64,000 nt of DNA from Brachymonas sp049977365 (GTDB lineage: Bacteria; Pseudomonadota; Gammaproteobacteria; Burkholderiales; Burkholderiaceae_C), in NCBI RefSeq assembly GCF_049977365.1, contig NZ_JBNGEN010000001.1, positions 186,001-250,000 of the forward strand, in the 5' to 3' direction. Both the position numbers and the translations under genes were made by a program. The notes below the pieces were generated by a model. That model was not told where the DNA came from. It saw only the letters and a list, made by a program, of their open reading frames with translations, and made no database searches. Of this stretch, positions 28,334-37,632 are shown in pieces; the stretch's first letter is position 1; each line of letters starts with the position of its first letter.

Positions 28334-28690
28334 ATGCAGAAAGTACTCATCATCAACCACGCCTCTCCCTACGGCAGCGAACGCTGCCTGTCGGCGCTTC
28401 GGCTGGCGCTCATGCTCACCGGCAAGGAAGGCGAGCAGGCCCAGGTCACCATGTTCCTGATGTCCGACGCCGTGGTGGCAGCCCTGCCCAATCAGCAGGA
28501 TGCCAGCGGCAAGACCCTGGAAGACATGATCAAGACCTTCGTGTCGCAGGGCGGAACCATCAAGGTGTGCCGTTCCTGCGCCCAGAACCGCGGCACGGTC
28601 GACCTGCCCCTGATCGAGGGATGTGTCATCGGCAACCTCACGGAACTCTCCGAAGCCGTGCTGGCTTCCGACAAGACCCTCACCTTCTGA
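28334..28690 (+). CDS. DsrE/YchN-like sulfur-relay family protein
   Basis: A 118-residue protein of the DsrE fold. The start MQKVLIINHASPYGSERCLSALRLALML and the segment VTMFLMSDAVVAAL are typical of the YchN/DsrE group. Two cysteines in KVCRSCAQNRG (C79, C82) lie in the position of the conserved active cysteine of sulfur-relay members. There are no tusBCD partners or dsr genes here, so it is probably a stand-alone family member of unknown function. A short hairpin (ACGGGC / GCCCGT) follows the stop. Confidence 0.82.
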   Translation: MQKVLIINHASPYGSERCLSALRLALMLTGKEGEQAQVTMFLMSDAVVAALPNQQDASGKTLEDMIKTFVSQGGTIKVCRSCAQNRGTVDLPLIEGCVIGNLTELSEAVLASDKTLTF

Positions 28691-28770
28691 CGGGCGCTGC
28701 AGCCCGTCCGGCTGTGGTGGCATACATGGGCTGCAGGGATGGCAGTGGCAGGGTGCTGCCGCGTGCGGGC

Positions 28771-29334
28771 TCAGGACACGAGAGCCGCGAGGCGATTTTC
28801 GAGCGAAGGCAGTTCCTTGCGCCCCTCTGGTGTGAGCGCGATCGCCTCGCGCCATGCGCTGTACAGATCGCGCAGCGCTTCCAGCGTGGGTGCGCGTTCG
28901 ACCTGCTCGGTCAGGCTCGTGCAGCTCATGCCCACGAAGGCGTTGAGCGTGTTGCACATGAAGTTTCCGGCCATTTCAAAGCGCTCCTGCTCTGATGCTG
29001 GTGCAGGTGCTGCTGCAGGAGAGGAGCCTGCAGCCGGAGTCGAGGCGCGTCGTACCCAGCCGAACACGCCCGTGGAGGTTGGTGCCGCCGGGGCTGCGCC
29101 AGCCGACGGAGCAGGTTCGGCTGCTGGGGAGGACAGGGCCGTGATGAATCCCTCGGCAGTGAGCCGCCCCAGCACCGGACCGGAATCTTCGGGGCCGAGG
29201 GTGGCAGCGGCTTCCTGCAGGGTGCGCTTGCCATTGAGCATGATGAGCACATGCCGCTCCTTGATGGAGAGCTTGTACTTCCGGGACGTCATTTCCTCGA
29301 TGCCCTTGGGGGTCTTGACGTAGATCGCTTGCAT
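28771..29334 (-). CDS. Unknown two-part protein
   Basis: A 187-residue protein I do not recognise. Residues 1-70 (MQAIYVKTPKGIEEMTSRKY... with LSIKERHVLIMLNGKRTLQEAAATLG) look like a small helical, possibly winged-helix domain. Residues 70-120 are alanine- and proline-rich and probably flexible. The C-terminal 65 residues (MAGNFMCNTLNAFVGMSC...) are helical with several cysteines. GGAGGAG upstream best fits GTG 29340, giving two extra residues; ATG 29334 is the alternative. It lies alone between the DsrE-like gene and ygfZ. Confidence 0.65.
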   Translation of the reverse strand: MQAIYVKTPKGIEEMTSRKYKLSIKERHVLIMLNGKRTLQEAAATLGPEDSGPVLGRLTAEGFITALSSPAAEPAPSAGAAPAAPTSTGVFGWVRRASTPAAGSSPAAAPAPASEQERFEMAGNFMCNTLNAFVGMSCTSLTEQVERAPTLEALRDLYSAWREAIALTPEGRKELPSLENRLAALVS

Positions 29335-29734
29335 GTGCACGGGTGTTCTCCTCCCTGGGGGTGCGGCTTCTCGGAGCCTGTTCGCCATGGGCCGTGTGAG
29401 GGCTGCTGTCGCGCGTCACGGCACCAGCGGCAGCGCCATCGCGAACAGGCTCTGGGCCGTTCTGTGAACCATTGCACCACATGCGTGCGTCCATTCCCAT
29501 CGGGAATAACGCCGATTTCTTGTGTGGAAGGCGCCTTGCAGGCCATTTTGACGATGCCCCATCGGCTCCCGGAGCCTTCGGGGGCTGGCCTCATGCACAT
29601 TGGATGCGTGCTGGCGGCAGGTGTGCGCGTGCAGGAAAGACGCGCGGCACCTCTCCCCGGGGCATGGCCCGCTGTCAATCAGCAGATCCTGCCATGGCGC
29701 CGGGCTCGGATGGCTCGCCCGGCACCCTGGCCGA
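29335..29734. other. Non-coding gap between the unknown protein and ygfZ
   Basis: 400 nt downstream of ygfZ and upstream of the minus-strand unknown gene. No gene, repeat or clear promoter seen; it should hold the promoter of the unknown gene and the 3' end of the ygfZ transcript. Confidence 0.5.
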
Positions 29735-30808
29735 TCAGATGTCTTCGCGCAGCGGGTAGGGCAGCGGCTGCAGCAGCAGCTCGGCTCCTTCGGGGGCACC
29801 CACATGCAGCTCGCAGGTGCCGTGAGCAGCCTGGTCAGCCGATTCGATGCGGAGCTCGGCAATCAGGGCCATGCCATGCTCGGCCCGTGCGCATTGCGCC
29901 ACCAGGCCGCACACCTCGGCTTCCTGGGCGTCAGCCGCGGTGGGCACGGACCAGATTTCCGTGCCCGGCAAGGGGGTAGGGGTATCGGCGTCGGCTGCAG
30001 CCAGAGCCACGTAGGCCCGGCGCTTGATGGCTCCCCGGAACTGGCTGCGGGCCACCACCTCCTGGCCGGGATAGCAGCCCTTCTTGAAGTTGACCCCCCC
30101 CACGCTTTCGTAGTTGAGCATCTGGGGCACAAAGGCTTCCTGCGTCTCGGCCGCGACCATGGCGACACCGCTGCGCACTTCTGCCCATTCCCAGTCGGAC
30201 AAGGGCAGAGCCTGCCCTTCGGGCCGGGGTGCATCGAGCGGCTGCAGGCACCAGACCCGGGGCAATGCGGCATCCATCTGGGCAGCTGGATAGGCGACCA
30301 CCAGATGCCGGGTGCCGCCGGAGGCCAGGGTCTGCCGGGCGTGGGCCCAGGGTGTCCATGCCGGGGCGTTCGGGGCAGCCTGCCATGCCTGCAGGGCCAC
30401 ATCGCCCAGCAGGCCATGGAGCCCCATGCTGCCGGTGGCGTCCTCGATCTGCACCTTGCTGCGCAGCACGTACATGCGCAGGCGCTTGAGTACCGTGGCC
30501 ACCAGATTCCTGCGGCAGATGAGCAGGTAGTGGGGCTCCTCGGCCCCCTCTTCGGACACGCGCAGGGCCACGAAGCTGGCGAGCAGGCGCCCCTTGGGGC
30601 TGCAGTAGCCGGCAAGGCGGGCCTCGTCAGCACGCAGCAGGGCGAAGTCATTGGTGGTCTGGCTGTGCAGGAAGCGTGTGGCATCGGCTCCGCGCACGCC
30701 GATCAGGCCCCAGGGTGAGTCGGGGGTGCTGAGATCGACGAAGCCGTCGCAGAGGGTATGCCCGATCACGGGAGGATTGGCCACGGGGGTGAAGGGAGTG
30801 TCTGTCAT
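29735..30808 (-). CDS. ygfZ: Folate-binding protein YgfZ
   Basis: A tetrahydrofolate-dependent protein related to aminomethyltransferase (GcvT) that supports assembly or repair of certain [4Fe-4S] enzymes, including MiaB. The protein has 357 residues. The N-terminal segment GVRGADATRFLHSQTTNDF is characteristic, and the signature KGCYPGQEVVAR near residue 242 contains the family's functional cysteine. It diverges from mltG with 141 nt between them, the common arrangement in Burkholderiales. Confidence 0.94.
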   Translation of the reverse strand: MTDTPFTPVANPPVIGHTLCDGFVDLSTPDSPWGLIGVRGADATRFLHSQTTNDFALLRADEARLAGYCSPKGRLLASFVALRVSEEGAEEPHYLLICRRNLVATVLKRLRMYVLRSKVQIEDATGSMGLHGLLGDVALQAWQAAPNAPAWTPWAHARQTLASGGTRHLVVAYPAAQMDAALPRVWCLQPLDAPRPEGQALPLSDWEWAEVRSGVAMVAAETQEAFVPQMLNYESVGGVNFKKGCYPGQEVVARSQFRGAIKRRAYVALAAADADTPTPLPGTEIWSVPTAADAQEAEVCGLVAQCARAEHGMALIAELRIESADQAAHGTCELHVGAPEGAELLLQPLPYPLREDI

Positions 30809-30949
30809 GGTGAATTATGATGTGGGTCTTTTCGATCGCCGCGCGTCCGCGAGGCGCAATGCTGCCACGGCCCGGAGGCTTGCCTCGCGGGCGTGCCCGC
30901 ATTCTGCCGCACGGGCGAGGGGCTGCAAATCTGCTGACAAGGATAGCGC

Positions 30950-31936
30950 GTGCGCAAAATAGTCGTGGCTGTTGTGGTTGCCCTGGCTCTGGCTGCCGGG
31001 GGCGTGTACTGGTGGAGCGGCCGCCCCCTGCATCTCTCGCATCCCGTGGTGGATCTGCAGGTGCACACGGGCGATGGCCCTGATGAAATCAGCCGCGCGG
31101 CCGTGGCCGGAGGGGTGCAGGTTTCCCCCGAGGTGCTGAAGTGGTGGCTGCGGCTTGGTTCGCGCACCACCGGATTCAAGGCCGGCCCCTATGAAGTCCG
31201 CAGGGGCGATTCCCTGCGTTCCCTGCTGCGTCGGCTCATGCGCGGCGAATTTGCCATGCGCAAGGTGCGTCTGGGCGAGGGCTGGAACTTCAGACAGGTG
31301 CGTGCAGCGCTGGCCACCGCAGATGCCCTGCGGCACGATACTGCCGCCATGAGCGACGCCGAACTGATGAAAGCGCTCGACCGGCCCGACGTGCGCCCCG
31401 AGGGGATGTTTTTCCCCGATACCTACAAGTACGTCAAGCACACCTCCGACCTGGACATTCTCAAGCTGTCCCTGCACGCCATGGACCGCAAGGTCGACGA
31501 CGCCTGGCAGGGCCGCAAGGCCGACCTGCCCCTGCAGACTCCCTACGACCTGCTCAAGCTCGCCAGCATCGTCGAGAAGGAGACGGGGCATTCCGCCGAC
31601 CGTTCCATGGTGGCGGCCGTGTTTGTCAACCGGCTGCGCAAGGGCATGCGGCTGCAGACCGATCCCAGCGTGATCTATGGCATGGGGACGGCATACGAAG
31701 GCACCCTGCGCAAGGAAGACCTCACCCGCGACACTCCCTACAACACCTACACCCGCGCCGGTCTGCCCCCGACCCCCATCTCCCTGCCCAGCGAGGCCTC
31801 GCTCGAAGCCGCTGCCCACCCGGCCGATTCCAGCGCGCTGTACTTTGTGTCGCGCGGCGATGGCACCAGCGAATTCAGCGATTCGCTGCACCAGCACAAC
31901 CAGGCCGTGAACAAGTACATCCGCGGAAAGAACTGA
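30950..31936 (+). CDS. mltG: Endolytic murein transglycosylase MltG
   Basis: Cleaves nascent glycan strands at the inner membrane and helps set glycan length. The protein has 328 residues from GTG 30950 with AAGGAT upstream. One N-terminal membrane helix (residues 3-22) anchors a periplasmic LysM-like region (GPYEVRRGDSLRSLLRRLMRGE) and the YceG catalytic domain. The motif LASIVEKETGHSADR carries the catalytic glutamate (E209 or E211), followed by FVNRLRKGMRLQTDPSVIYG. The stop is 3 nt before tmk, so mltG-tmk-holB form an operon. Confidence 0.95.
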   Translation: MRKIVVAVVVALALAAGGVYWWSGRPLHLSHPVVDLQVHTGDGPDEISRAAVAGGVQVSPEVLKWWLRLGSRTTGFKAGPYEVRRGDSLRSLLRRLMRGEFAMRKVRLGEGWNFRQVRAALATADALRHDTAAMSDAELMKALDRPDVRPEGMFFPDTYKYVKHTSDLDILKLSLHAMDRKVDDAWQGRKADLPLQTPYDLLKLASIVEKETGHSADRSMVAAVFVNRLRKGMRLQTDPSVIYGMGTAYEGTLRKEDLTRDTPYNTYTRAGLPPTPISLPSEASLEAAAHPADSSALYFVSRGDGTSEFSDSLHQHNQAVNKYIRGKN

Positions 31937-31939
31937 CCC

Positions 31940-32593
31940 ATGAGCAACCTGTCCCCCATCCGCAAGGGCCTGTTCATCAGCTTCGAGGGCATCGACGGTG
32001 CTGGCAAGACCACCCATGTCGAAGCTCTGGTGGAGGCTTTCCGTAAAGCGGGCCGCACCGTGGTGCAGACCCGTGAGCCGGGCGGTACGCCGCTTGCCGA
32101 GGAGCTGCGCGCCCTGGTGCTCCACCGTGACATGGACCCCGTGGCCGAGGCACTGCTCGTCTTTGCGGCTCGCCGCAACCATGTGCTGGAGGTGATCGGC
32201 CCTGCCCTGGCGCGTGGAGACGTGGTGATCAGCGACCGCTTTGCCGATGCGAGCTTTGCCTATCAGGGCGGCGGGCGCGGAGTCGACTGGGCCTTTCTGC
32301 AGCGGCTGGAGGCCGAGGTCGTCCGGCTCCCCGGCCAGCCGGATGCACAGCCCGATCTGACCCTGTGGTTCGATCTGCCCTCCGCCATGGCGGCACAGCG
32401 TCTGGCGGGCACGCGCGCCCCCGACCGTTTCGAGGCCGAGACCTCTGCCTTCTTCGATCGGGTGGCCCAGGCCTACCGGCGTCGGGCGCAGGAATGTGCG
32501 GCCCGTTTTGTCCGCATCGACGCCACCCGTGCGCCCCACGACGTCTGGGAGCAGGTGCATGCCAGCCTGCGGGCACAGGGGTGGCTGGCATGA
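31940..32593 (+). CDS. tmk: Thymidylate kinase
   Basis: Phosphorylates dTMP to dTDP. The protein has 217 residues. The P-loop FEGIDGAGKTTH is at about residues 15-26, the DRF motif in VVISDRFADASFAYQGGGRG near 95-115, and the lid region around LAGTRAPDRFEAE near 155. It starts 3 nt after mltG, and its stop overlaps the holB start (ATGA), giving tight coupling in the mltG-tmk-holB operon. Confidence 0.96.
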   Translation: MSNLSPIRKGLFISFEGIDGAGKTTHVEALVEAFRKAGRTVVQTREPGGTPLAEELRALVLHRDMDPVAEALLVFAARRNHVLEVIGPALARGDVVISDRFADASFAYQGGGRGVDWAFLQRLEAEVVRLPGQPDAQPDLTLWFDLPSAMAAQRLAGTRAPDRFEAETSAFFDRVAQAYRRRAQECAARFVRIDATRAPHDVWEQVHASLRAQGWLA

Positions 32594-33684
32594 GCACGGC
32601 AGCACGCTCTGTGGCTCCGGCGGACAGGAGTGCCGGGGGGCTGGCGACCCCTGGCGTGCAGAAGGCTCCCTGGCTGCAGCGCCAGCTGGGAGAGCTCCTG
32701 CAGCAGCGTGGACACGCCTGGCTGCTGCAGGGGCCTTCGGGACTGGGGCAGTACGCTCTGGCGCAGGCCCTGGCCGAAGCTTGGCTGTGCGACAGTCCCC
32801 AGCCGGACGCGACCGCCTGTGGCCATTGCGAGAGCTGCCATGCCATCGCCGTGCGCACGCACCCGGATCTGTGCGTGCTGATGCCAGAGACCCAGATGCT
32901 CGAACGCGGCTGGCCGCTCGACGAGAAACTCCAAAAGGAGCTCGACGACAAAAAGCGCAAGCCCAGCAAGGAAATCCGCGTCGAAGCCATGCGTGACACC
33001 ATCGAGTTCTCGCAGCGCACGAGCAGCCGTGGGCGTGGCAAGGTGGTGGTGGTGTATCCCGCCGAGCGCATGAATCCGGTCACGGCCAACGCCCTGCTCA
33101 AGACCCTGGAAGAGCCTCCGGGCGACGTGCGCTTCGTGCTGGCCAGCGAGGCCGCGCACCTGCTGCTGCCCACCATCCGCAGCCGCTGCATGACCCACAC
33201 CATGCGCTGGCCCACCGAGCAGGAATCGCTGGCATGGCTGCAGCTGCAGGGGCTGGCCGAAGCCGATGCCTCCGGCCTGCTGCACGCAGCGGGCGGACGT
33301 CCCGACGATGCACTGGCCTGGCACCGTGCCGGCATGACGGCTCGTACCTGGCAGGCGCTGCCCGAAGCAGCCCGCGCCGGACAGGTGCAGCCCTTTGCGC
33401 AGCTGTCTCCTGCGCAGGTCATCGGTGTGCTCCAGAAGCTCTGCCATGACGCCCTGAGTGTGCGTGGGGGAGGCACGCCCCGGTTTTTCGACGCGGCCGC
33501 GCTGCCTGCCGCCACGGCTCTGCCGGACTGGCGCCGGCTCACCCAGTGGGGCAAGGATCTGGCACAGGATCTGCGCTCGGCCGAGCACCCCTATCAGCCC
33601 GGGCTCTTTCTGGAAGACTTGGTGGGCAAGGCCGCACAGGTCCTGCGTGGTACGGGACGGCCTGCCGCCCGATCCACGCGGTAG
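32590..33684 (+). CDS. holB: DNA polymerase III subunit delta prime
   Basis: Clamp-loader stator subunit. The protein has 364 residues from ATG 32590, which overlaps the tmk stop by 4 nt; the open frame continues upstream inside tmk but is not used. The Walker-A-like loop LLQGPSGLGQYALAQALAEAWLC is degenerate, as expected for delta prime, which does not hydrolyse ATP. A cysteine cluster CGHCESC forms the zinc module, and NALLKTLEEPP with IRSRC gives the SRC-type motif. Residues 96-125 form a charged insertion (EKLQKELDDKKRKPSKE). Confidence 0.93.
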   Translation: MSTAARSVAPADRSAGGLATPGVQKAPWLQRQLGELLQQRGHAWLLQGPSGLGQYALAQALAEAWLCDSPQPDATACGHCESCHAIAVRTHPDLCVLMPETQMLERGWPLDEKLQKELDDKKRKPSKEIRVEAMRDTIEFSQRTSSRGRGKVVVVYPAERMNPVTANALLKTLEEPPGDVRFVLASEAAHLLLPTIRSRCMTHTMRWPTEQESLAWLQLQGLAEADASGLLHAAGGRPDDALAWHRAGMTARTWQALPEAARAGQVQPFAQLSPAQVIGVLQKLCHDALSVRGGGTPRFFDAAALPAATALPDWRRLTQWGKDLAQDLRSAEHPYQPGLFLEDLVGKAAQVLRGTGRPAARSTR

Positions 33685-34084
33685 TCTCAGCCAGCCATCG
33701 CCTGATGTCGCCAGACGCTGCCTGAGCGCGAGCGCCCCCTCGGCACACCGAAAGACGTGGCAGGGGCAAGGCAAAGAAAGCAGGGGAGAGCAGGAAAAGA
33801 GCACGGGATGCAGGGCTGGTAGAGTGCAGGGCACGGGACGGGACATTCATCGTTCCCTGCATGCCCTTCGCAGATCACCGTCGCTGGTTTTCCGCTCCTT
33901 GTTCCCTGCGGCCAGTTTGCCTTGGCAGCGTGAGCGTGCATTTCTGCCTCGCTGCGTCCTGCACAGGCGAGGCTGGGCGTTCACCCTGCAGGGGTTTTTG
34001 TTAGCATGGGTGCATGCGCGGGCCGCACGATGGCCACTCCTCACATCGGGGTCGTCTTTCCTTCCGAAGGTTGTTGCCGTATTC
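33685..34084. other. Non-coding gap between holB and the PilZ gene
   Basis: 400 nt without a supported gene. The open frames here lack homology and ribosome-binding sites. No terminator hairpin with a T-run is evident after holB, so the PilZ gene may be read from the mltG operon or from an unseen promoter. Confidence 0.5.
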
Positions 34085-34483
34085 ATGGAATCATCTGCTC
34101 CCTCTCTCTCGCCAGACTCCACGCTGTCTCCCACCGACAGAGCCGTGGTCATTCCCTTCCACATCAAGGAAAAGGGACTGCTCTACGCCACCTACATGTC
34201 GATGATCAAGGGCGGTGGCGTCTTTGTGCCCACCAACAAGGAACTCCGGCTGGGTGACGAGGTGTTCATCATGCTGGCCCTGCCAGAAGCCCTGGCTGGC
34301 GACGAGCGCTACCCTATTCATGGCAAAGTGGTGTGGTGGACGCCGCCCCGCGCCATGCACAAGCGTGTGCAGGGCGTGGGGGTGCAGTTTCCGCCTGGCG
34401 AACTCTCGGAGCGCCTCTGCGCCAAGATCGAAAGCATCCTCGGCGCCCATCTGGGCTCTGAGCGCGAAACCCAGACCATGTGA
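34085..34483 (+). CDS. pilZ: PilZ-domain protein
   Basis: A 132-residue single-domain PilZ protein of the type found after holB in most beta- and gammaproteobacteria. The core IPFHIKEKGLLYATYMSMIKGGGVFVPTNKELRLGDEVFIML matches the type IV pilus PilZ subfamily, which usually lacks the RxxxR c-di-GMP-binding motif; I do not see that motif here either. HGKVVWWTPPRAMHKRVQGVGVQF is the second half of the barrel. No pilus genes are in the window. The frame is open well upstream, but homology begins at ATG 34085. Confidence 0.88.
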   Translation: MESSAPSLSPDSTLSPTDRAVVIPFHIKEKGLLYATYMSMIKGGGVFVPTNKELRLGDEVFIMLALPEALAGDERYPIHGKVVWWTPPRAMHKRVQGVGVQFPPGELSERLCAKIESILGAHLGSERETQTM

Positions 34484-34759
34484 CAGAACGGCCGGCCGTC
34501 AGCAAGCCGCCTGTCTGCCAAGCCTCGCAAGTTGCTCCCGCCCCTCACCCGGCACTCACGCACGGCGCCATCGCCACTCTCGCAGTCACTGCCCGCGCGA
34601 GGGCGGGCAGTGGAGGGCAGGGCAGCTTCAGGCCGTCGTGTCCCCGCGCCCGTCTCCGTTCCGTATGCGTCAGGCGCAGGATAATCAAAATCCCTGCACC
34701 ACTCCCCTCTGGCACTGTGGCGCAGCCCGCCCTTGCTTCATTTTCAGTTCGTGTCCGCC

Positions 34760-35557
34760 ATGTACGTCGATTCCCATTGCCATCTCAATGATCCCTCCCT
34801 GCGTCACCAGATGGGCGCCATCCGCGAAGCCATGGCACAGGCCCAGGTCGATCGGGCCCTGATCGTCAGCACCACGCTGGAGGAATTCGACGAGGTGCAC
34901 GCACTTGCCCTGCAATACGACAACTTCTGGGCCACCGTGGGCCTGCACCCCGATCCCGACACCGACGACGCCCGCGAAGCCACCCTGCCGGAGCTGGTGG
35001 CACTGGGCAGCCTGCCCCGAGTGCTCGCCGTCGGCGAAACCGGGCTCGACTACTACCGGCTCGAAGGACGCAGCATCGCCGACATGGAATGGCAACGCGA
35101 CCGTTTCCGTACCCATATCCGGGCCGCACGCCAGCTCGGCAAGCCGCTCGTCATCCATACCCGCAGCGCCTCGGACGACACCCTCGCCATCCTGCGGGAA
35201 GAGGGCGAGGACGGGAGCACCGGCGCGGCCGGTGGCGTGTTCCATTGCTTCACCGAAACCGAAGCCGTGGCCCGCGCTGCGCTGGAACTCGGGTTCTACA
35301 TCTCGTTTTCCGGCATCGTCACTTTCAAGAACGCCCAGCACCTGCGCGACGTGGCCCGCTGGGTCCCAGCCGACCGGCTCCTGATCGAAACCGACAGCCC
35401 CTATCTGGCCCCCGTGCCCTACCGGGGCAAGGTCAATACCCCCGCCTGGGTGCCCTTTGTGGCGCAGCAGCTCGCCGAAGTGCGCGGAGAGAGCGTGGAG
35501 CACATTGCCGAAGTCACCTCCGCCAATTTCGACCGCCTTTTCCGTCCCCGGGCCTGA
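34760..35557 (+). CDS. tatD: TatD family metal-dependent hydrolase (DNase)
   Basis: A metal-dependent TIM-barrel hydrolase with 3'-5' exonuclease activity in studied members. The protein has 265 residues from ATG 34760 (MYVDSHCHLND). Metal-binding motifs are DSHCHL (residues 4-9), GETGLDYYR near 94, HTRSA near 131, VFHCFT near 165 and ETDSPYLAP near 212. It follows the PilZ gene, as in the conserved holB-pilZ-tatD order, and precedes the ankyrin gene by 48 nt. Confidence 0.94.
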   Translation: MYVDSHCHLNDPSLRHQMGAIREAMAQAQVDRALIVSTTLEEFDEVHALALQYDNFWATVGLHPDPDTDDAREATLPELVALGSLPRVLAVGETGLDYYRLEGRSIADMEWQRDRFRTHIRAARQLGKPLVIHTRSASDDTLAILREEGEDGSTGAAGGVFHCFTETEAVARAALELGFYISFSGIVTFKNAQHLRDVARWVPADRLLIETDSPYLAPVPYRGKVNTPAWVPFVAQQLAEVRGESVEHIAEVTSANFDRLFRPRA

Positions 35558-35605
35558 GCGCTTTTTGCGTTCCGCCTGCCTTTCCTTCAGTCCAGGATGC
35601 CTCCC

Positions 35606-36427
35606 ATGAAGAAACTCCTCTGTGCCCTGCTTGCTGCAGGCAGCGTATCGCTCGCGCTCGCCGGCCCGGTGGATGACCTTGTCACCGCCACCCGCCGCGA
35701 CAGCGATGTCACCGTGCAGAACCTGCTCGGGCAGGGCGTCGATGTCAACGCCGTCGACTCCGAAGGCCACACTGCCCTCACCATCGCCATCCACGAAAAA
35801 TCCATGAAGGTCCTGCCCGTGCTGCTCGGCTGGCGCGGCACCCGGCTCAACGCGGCCAACCGCGCAGGCGAGACCCCGCTCATGATGGCCATCATCACCG
35901 ACCAGACTGACCTGGCCCGTGAACTCATCCTCAAGGGAGCTGCTACCAACAAGCCCGGCTGGTCGCCCCTGCACTACGCCGCCACGCGCTCCAACCTCGA
36001 CATCATGCAGATGCTGCTCGCGCGCGATGCCTACATCGACGCCATGTCGCCCAACGAAACCACCCCCCTCATGATGGCTGCCCGCTACGGCGGCAGCGAG
36101 GGCGTGCAGTTCCTGCTCGACAAGGGCGCCGATCCCTGGACCCGCAACCGACTCGGCCTCACCGCGCTCGACTTTGCCAGGATGGGCGGCAACGCCGAAA
36201 GCATCGACCTCATCACCCGTGCCCAGGCCCGCCGCCCGGACCCCGGCACCCACGTCCGCCCCCTGGCTCCCCTCACCCCCGCCCAGGAAGCCGTGCTCAA
36301 GGGCGAACAAATCCCCCTCGACTCCGCCCCCGTGCCCCTGATCTACCCCGAAGGCCAGGAACCGCCCCCGCCACAGCAGCAACCAGCGCTGCCAGTGGCT
36401 CCAGCCGTGACGCCTGCGGCTTCGTGA
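35606..36427 (+). CDS. Exported ankyrin-repeat protein
   Basis: A 273-residue protein with a signal peptide (MKKLLCALLAAGSVSLALAGP; likely cut after about residue 19) and four to five ankyrin repeats at about 30-210, for example EGHTALTIAIHEKS, AGETPLMMAI, WSPLHYAATRSNLDIMQMLLARDA and TTPLMMAARYGGSEGVQFLLDKGA. The C-terminal 70 residues are proline-rich. It probably mediates protein binding in the periplasm; the partner is unknown. AGGA spaced 8 nt selects ATG 35606 over ATG 35597. This gene is the last core gene before the island. Confidence 0.85.
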   Translation: MKKLLCALLAAGSVSLALAGPVDDLVTATRRDSDVTVQNLLGQGVDVNAVDSEGHTALTIAIHEKSMKVLPVLLGWRGTRLNAANRAGETPLMMAIITDQTDLARELILKGAATNKPGWSPLHYAATRSNLDIMQMLLARDAYIDAMSPNETTPLMMAARYGGSEGVQFLLDKGADPWTRNRLGLTALDFARMGGNAESIDLITRAQARRPDPGTHVRPLAPLTPAQEAVLKGEQIPLDSAPVPLIYPEGQEPPPPQQQPALPVAPAVTPAAS

Positions 36428-36686
36428 GCTTGCTTATCGTGGTACTCAACTTGCTGGGTGTTGCACTTGAAAAGTGGCTCTGTTGGATGTAGTCAAAAAT
36501 AGCTAATATTTATTGGAACTATAATAGTCAATAATTTTTTAAAGCTGAAACCTATTGAAATTTAGTTAAGGATCACCTATCTGGGGGTAATGGTCGGGCA
36601 TCAGACACTTTTGTAAACCGTTTTGCGTCGGTGCGGACGTGGCCTGTGCCCATCGTTTTGATCACCTCAGACAAGTAGGAACAATC
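36428..36686. other. AT-rich left border of the defence island
   Basis: 259 nt whose composition drops sharply below that of the preceding gene, especially 36470-36570. It carries a consensus TATAAT and the AGGA ribosome-binding site of the CD-NTase gene. No integrase, tRNA fragment or direct repeat is visible. Confidence 0.65.
36520..36525 (+). promoter_or_regulatory. Candidate -10 box for the CBASS operon
   Basis: A perfect TATAAT within the AT-rich leader, about 160 nt upstream of the CD-NTase ATG. The -35 region at the expected distance (AAATAG) is poor, so the assignment is tentative. Confidence 0.35.
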
Positions 36687-37631
36687 ATGGCTCTCACGAA
36701 TACCGAGCTTCGCTACTACGATAGTAATGTGCTCCGCCTTCCGGAGGATAAGCGCAAGGAATATCACGCACAGGTCGATCGGCTGATCGAGGAATTGCGC
36801 AAGAGCGTCAAGGACAAGACCGAGATCAAGATCACCAAGGTCGTGAAGGCCGGCTCCTTCTCCAAGTTCACGATCCTGCGCAAGACGACTTACGATCCCG
36901 TCGACGTCGATGTGGTGTTTTACATTTCCGGCCGGGACGCGAGCAAAGAAACCCTCGATAGCCTAAGCGCCACGATCTACGAACTGCTCATTAAGATCTA
37001 CCCGAACAAGTCGGTCGAGGATTTCGAGATCCAGCGTAAGGCGGCAACCGTGACGTTTGTGGGCACAGGATTGAGTGTGGATATCGTGCCGGTGATCAAG
37101 GACGAGAACCGTCCGGACTATGGCTGGCAGTTCGACATTCACGACGGCTCAAAAATCCAGACCTGTGCACCGTGCCAAATCCAGTTCGTGCGTGACCGCA
37201 AGAACCAGGACGGCGATTTCCGCACACTAGTCCGGATGGCCAAGAAATGGCGCAACTACGCAGAGATCAAGCCGCTCAAGTCCTTCGCTATTGAATTGAT
37301 CATGGCGCATGTGCTCGCCACACAGGGAAAGGAAGGCAGCATCGAGCAGCGCTTCCGCAACTTCCTGCTCTACATTGCTCAATCAGGTCTCAAGGATCAG
37401 CTCAGCTTCCCCGAGAACACGCTTCCGCTCGGCTCCTTCTCCGACCCGGTTGTGATCCTCGATCCGGTCTGCAGCTTTAATAACGTCACCAGCCGCATTT
37501 CGGAGGCTGAGCGGCAGGAGATCGTCACGGCGGCGCAGGAAGCCTGGGAGACGGTGAACTTCGCATCGGTCGAAGATGATGATGCGGTCTGGAAAGAGGT
37601 CTTCGGGCCGGGTTTCAAGGTGGAGGACTGA
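36687..37631 (+). CDS. CBASS cyclic oligonucleotide synthase (CD-NTase)
   Basis: A cGAS/DncV-like nucleotidyltransferase of 314 residues that should make a cyclic di- or trinucleotide alarm on phage infection. The nucleotidyltransferase signature GSFSKFT is at residues 56-62, the metal-binding pair D73 and D75 in DVDVVFY, and the third acidic residue D132 in VDIVPV. The C-terminal helical half contains LVRMAKKWRN and ILDPVCSFNNVTSR. Pairing with HORMA and TRIP13 genes points to clade C or D enzymes of type III CBASS; the nucleotide product cannot be read from the sequence. AGGA precedes ATG 36687. The HORMA gene begins 1 nt after the stop. Confidence 0.93.
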   Translation: MALTNTELRYYDSNVLRLPEDKRKEYHAQVDRLIEELRKSVKDKTEIKITKVVKAGSFSKFTILRKTTYDPVDVDVVFYISGRDASKETLDSLSATIYELLIKIYPNKSVEDFEIQRKAATVTFVGTGLSVDIVPVIKDENRPDYGWQFDIHDGSKIQTCAPCQIQFVRDRKNQDGDFRTLVRMAKKWRNYAEIKPLKSFAIELIMAHVLATQGKEGSIEQRFRNFLLYIAQSGLKDQLSFPENTLPLGSFSDPVVILDPVCSFNNVTSRISEAERQEIVTAAQEAWETVNFASVEDDDAVWKEVFGPGFKVED

Positions 37632-37632
37632 C

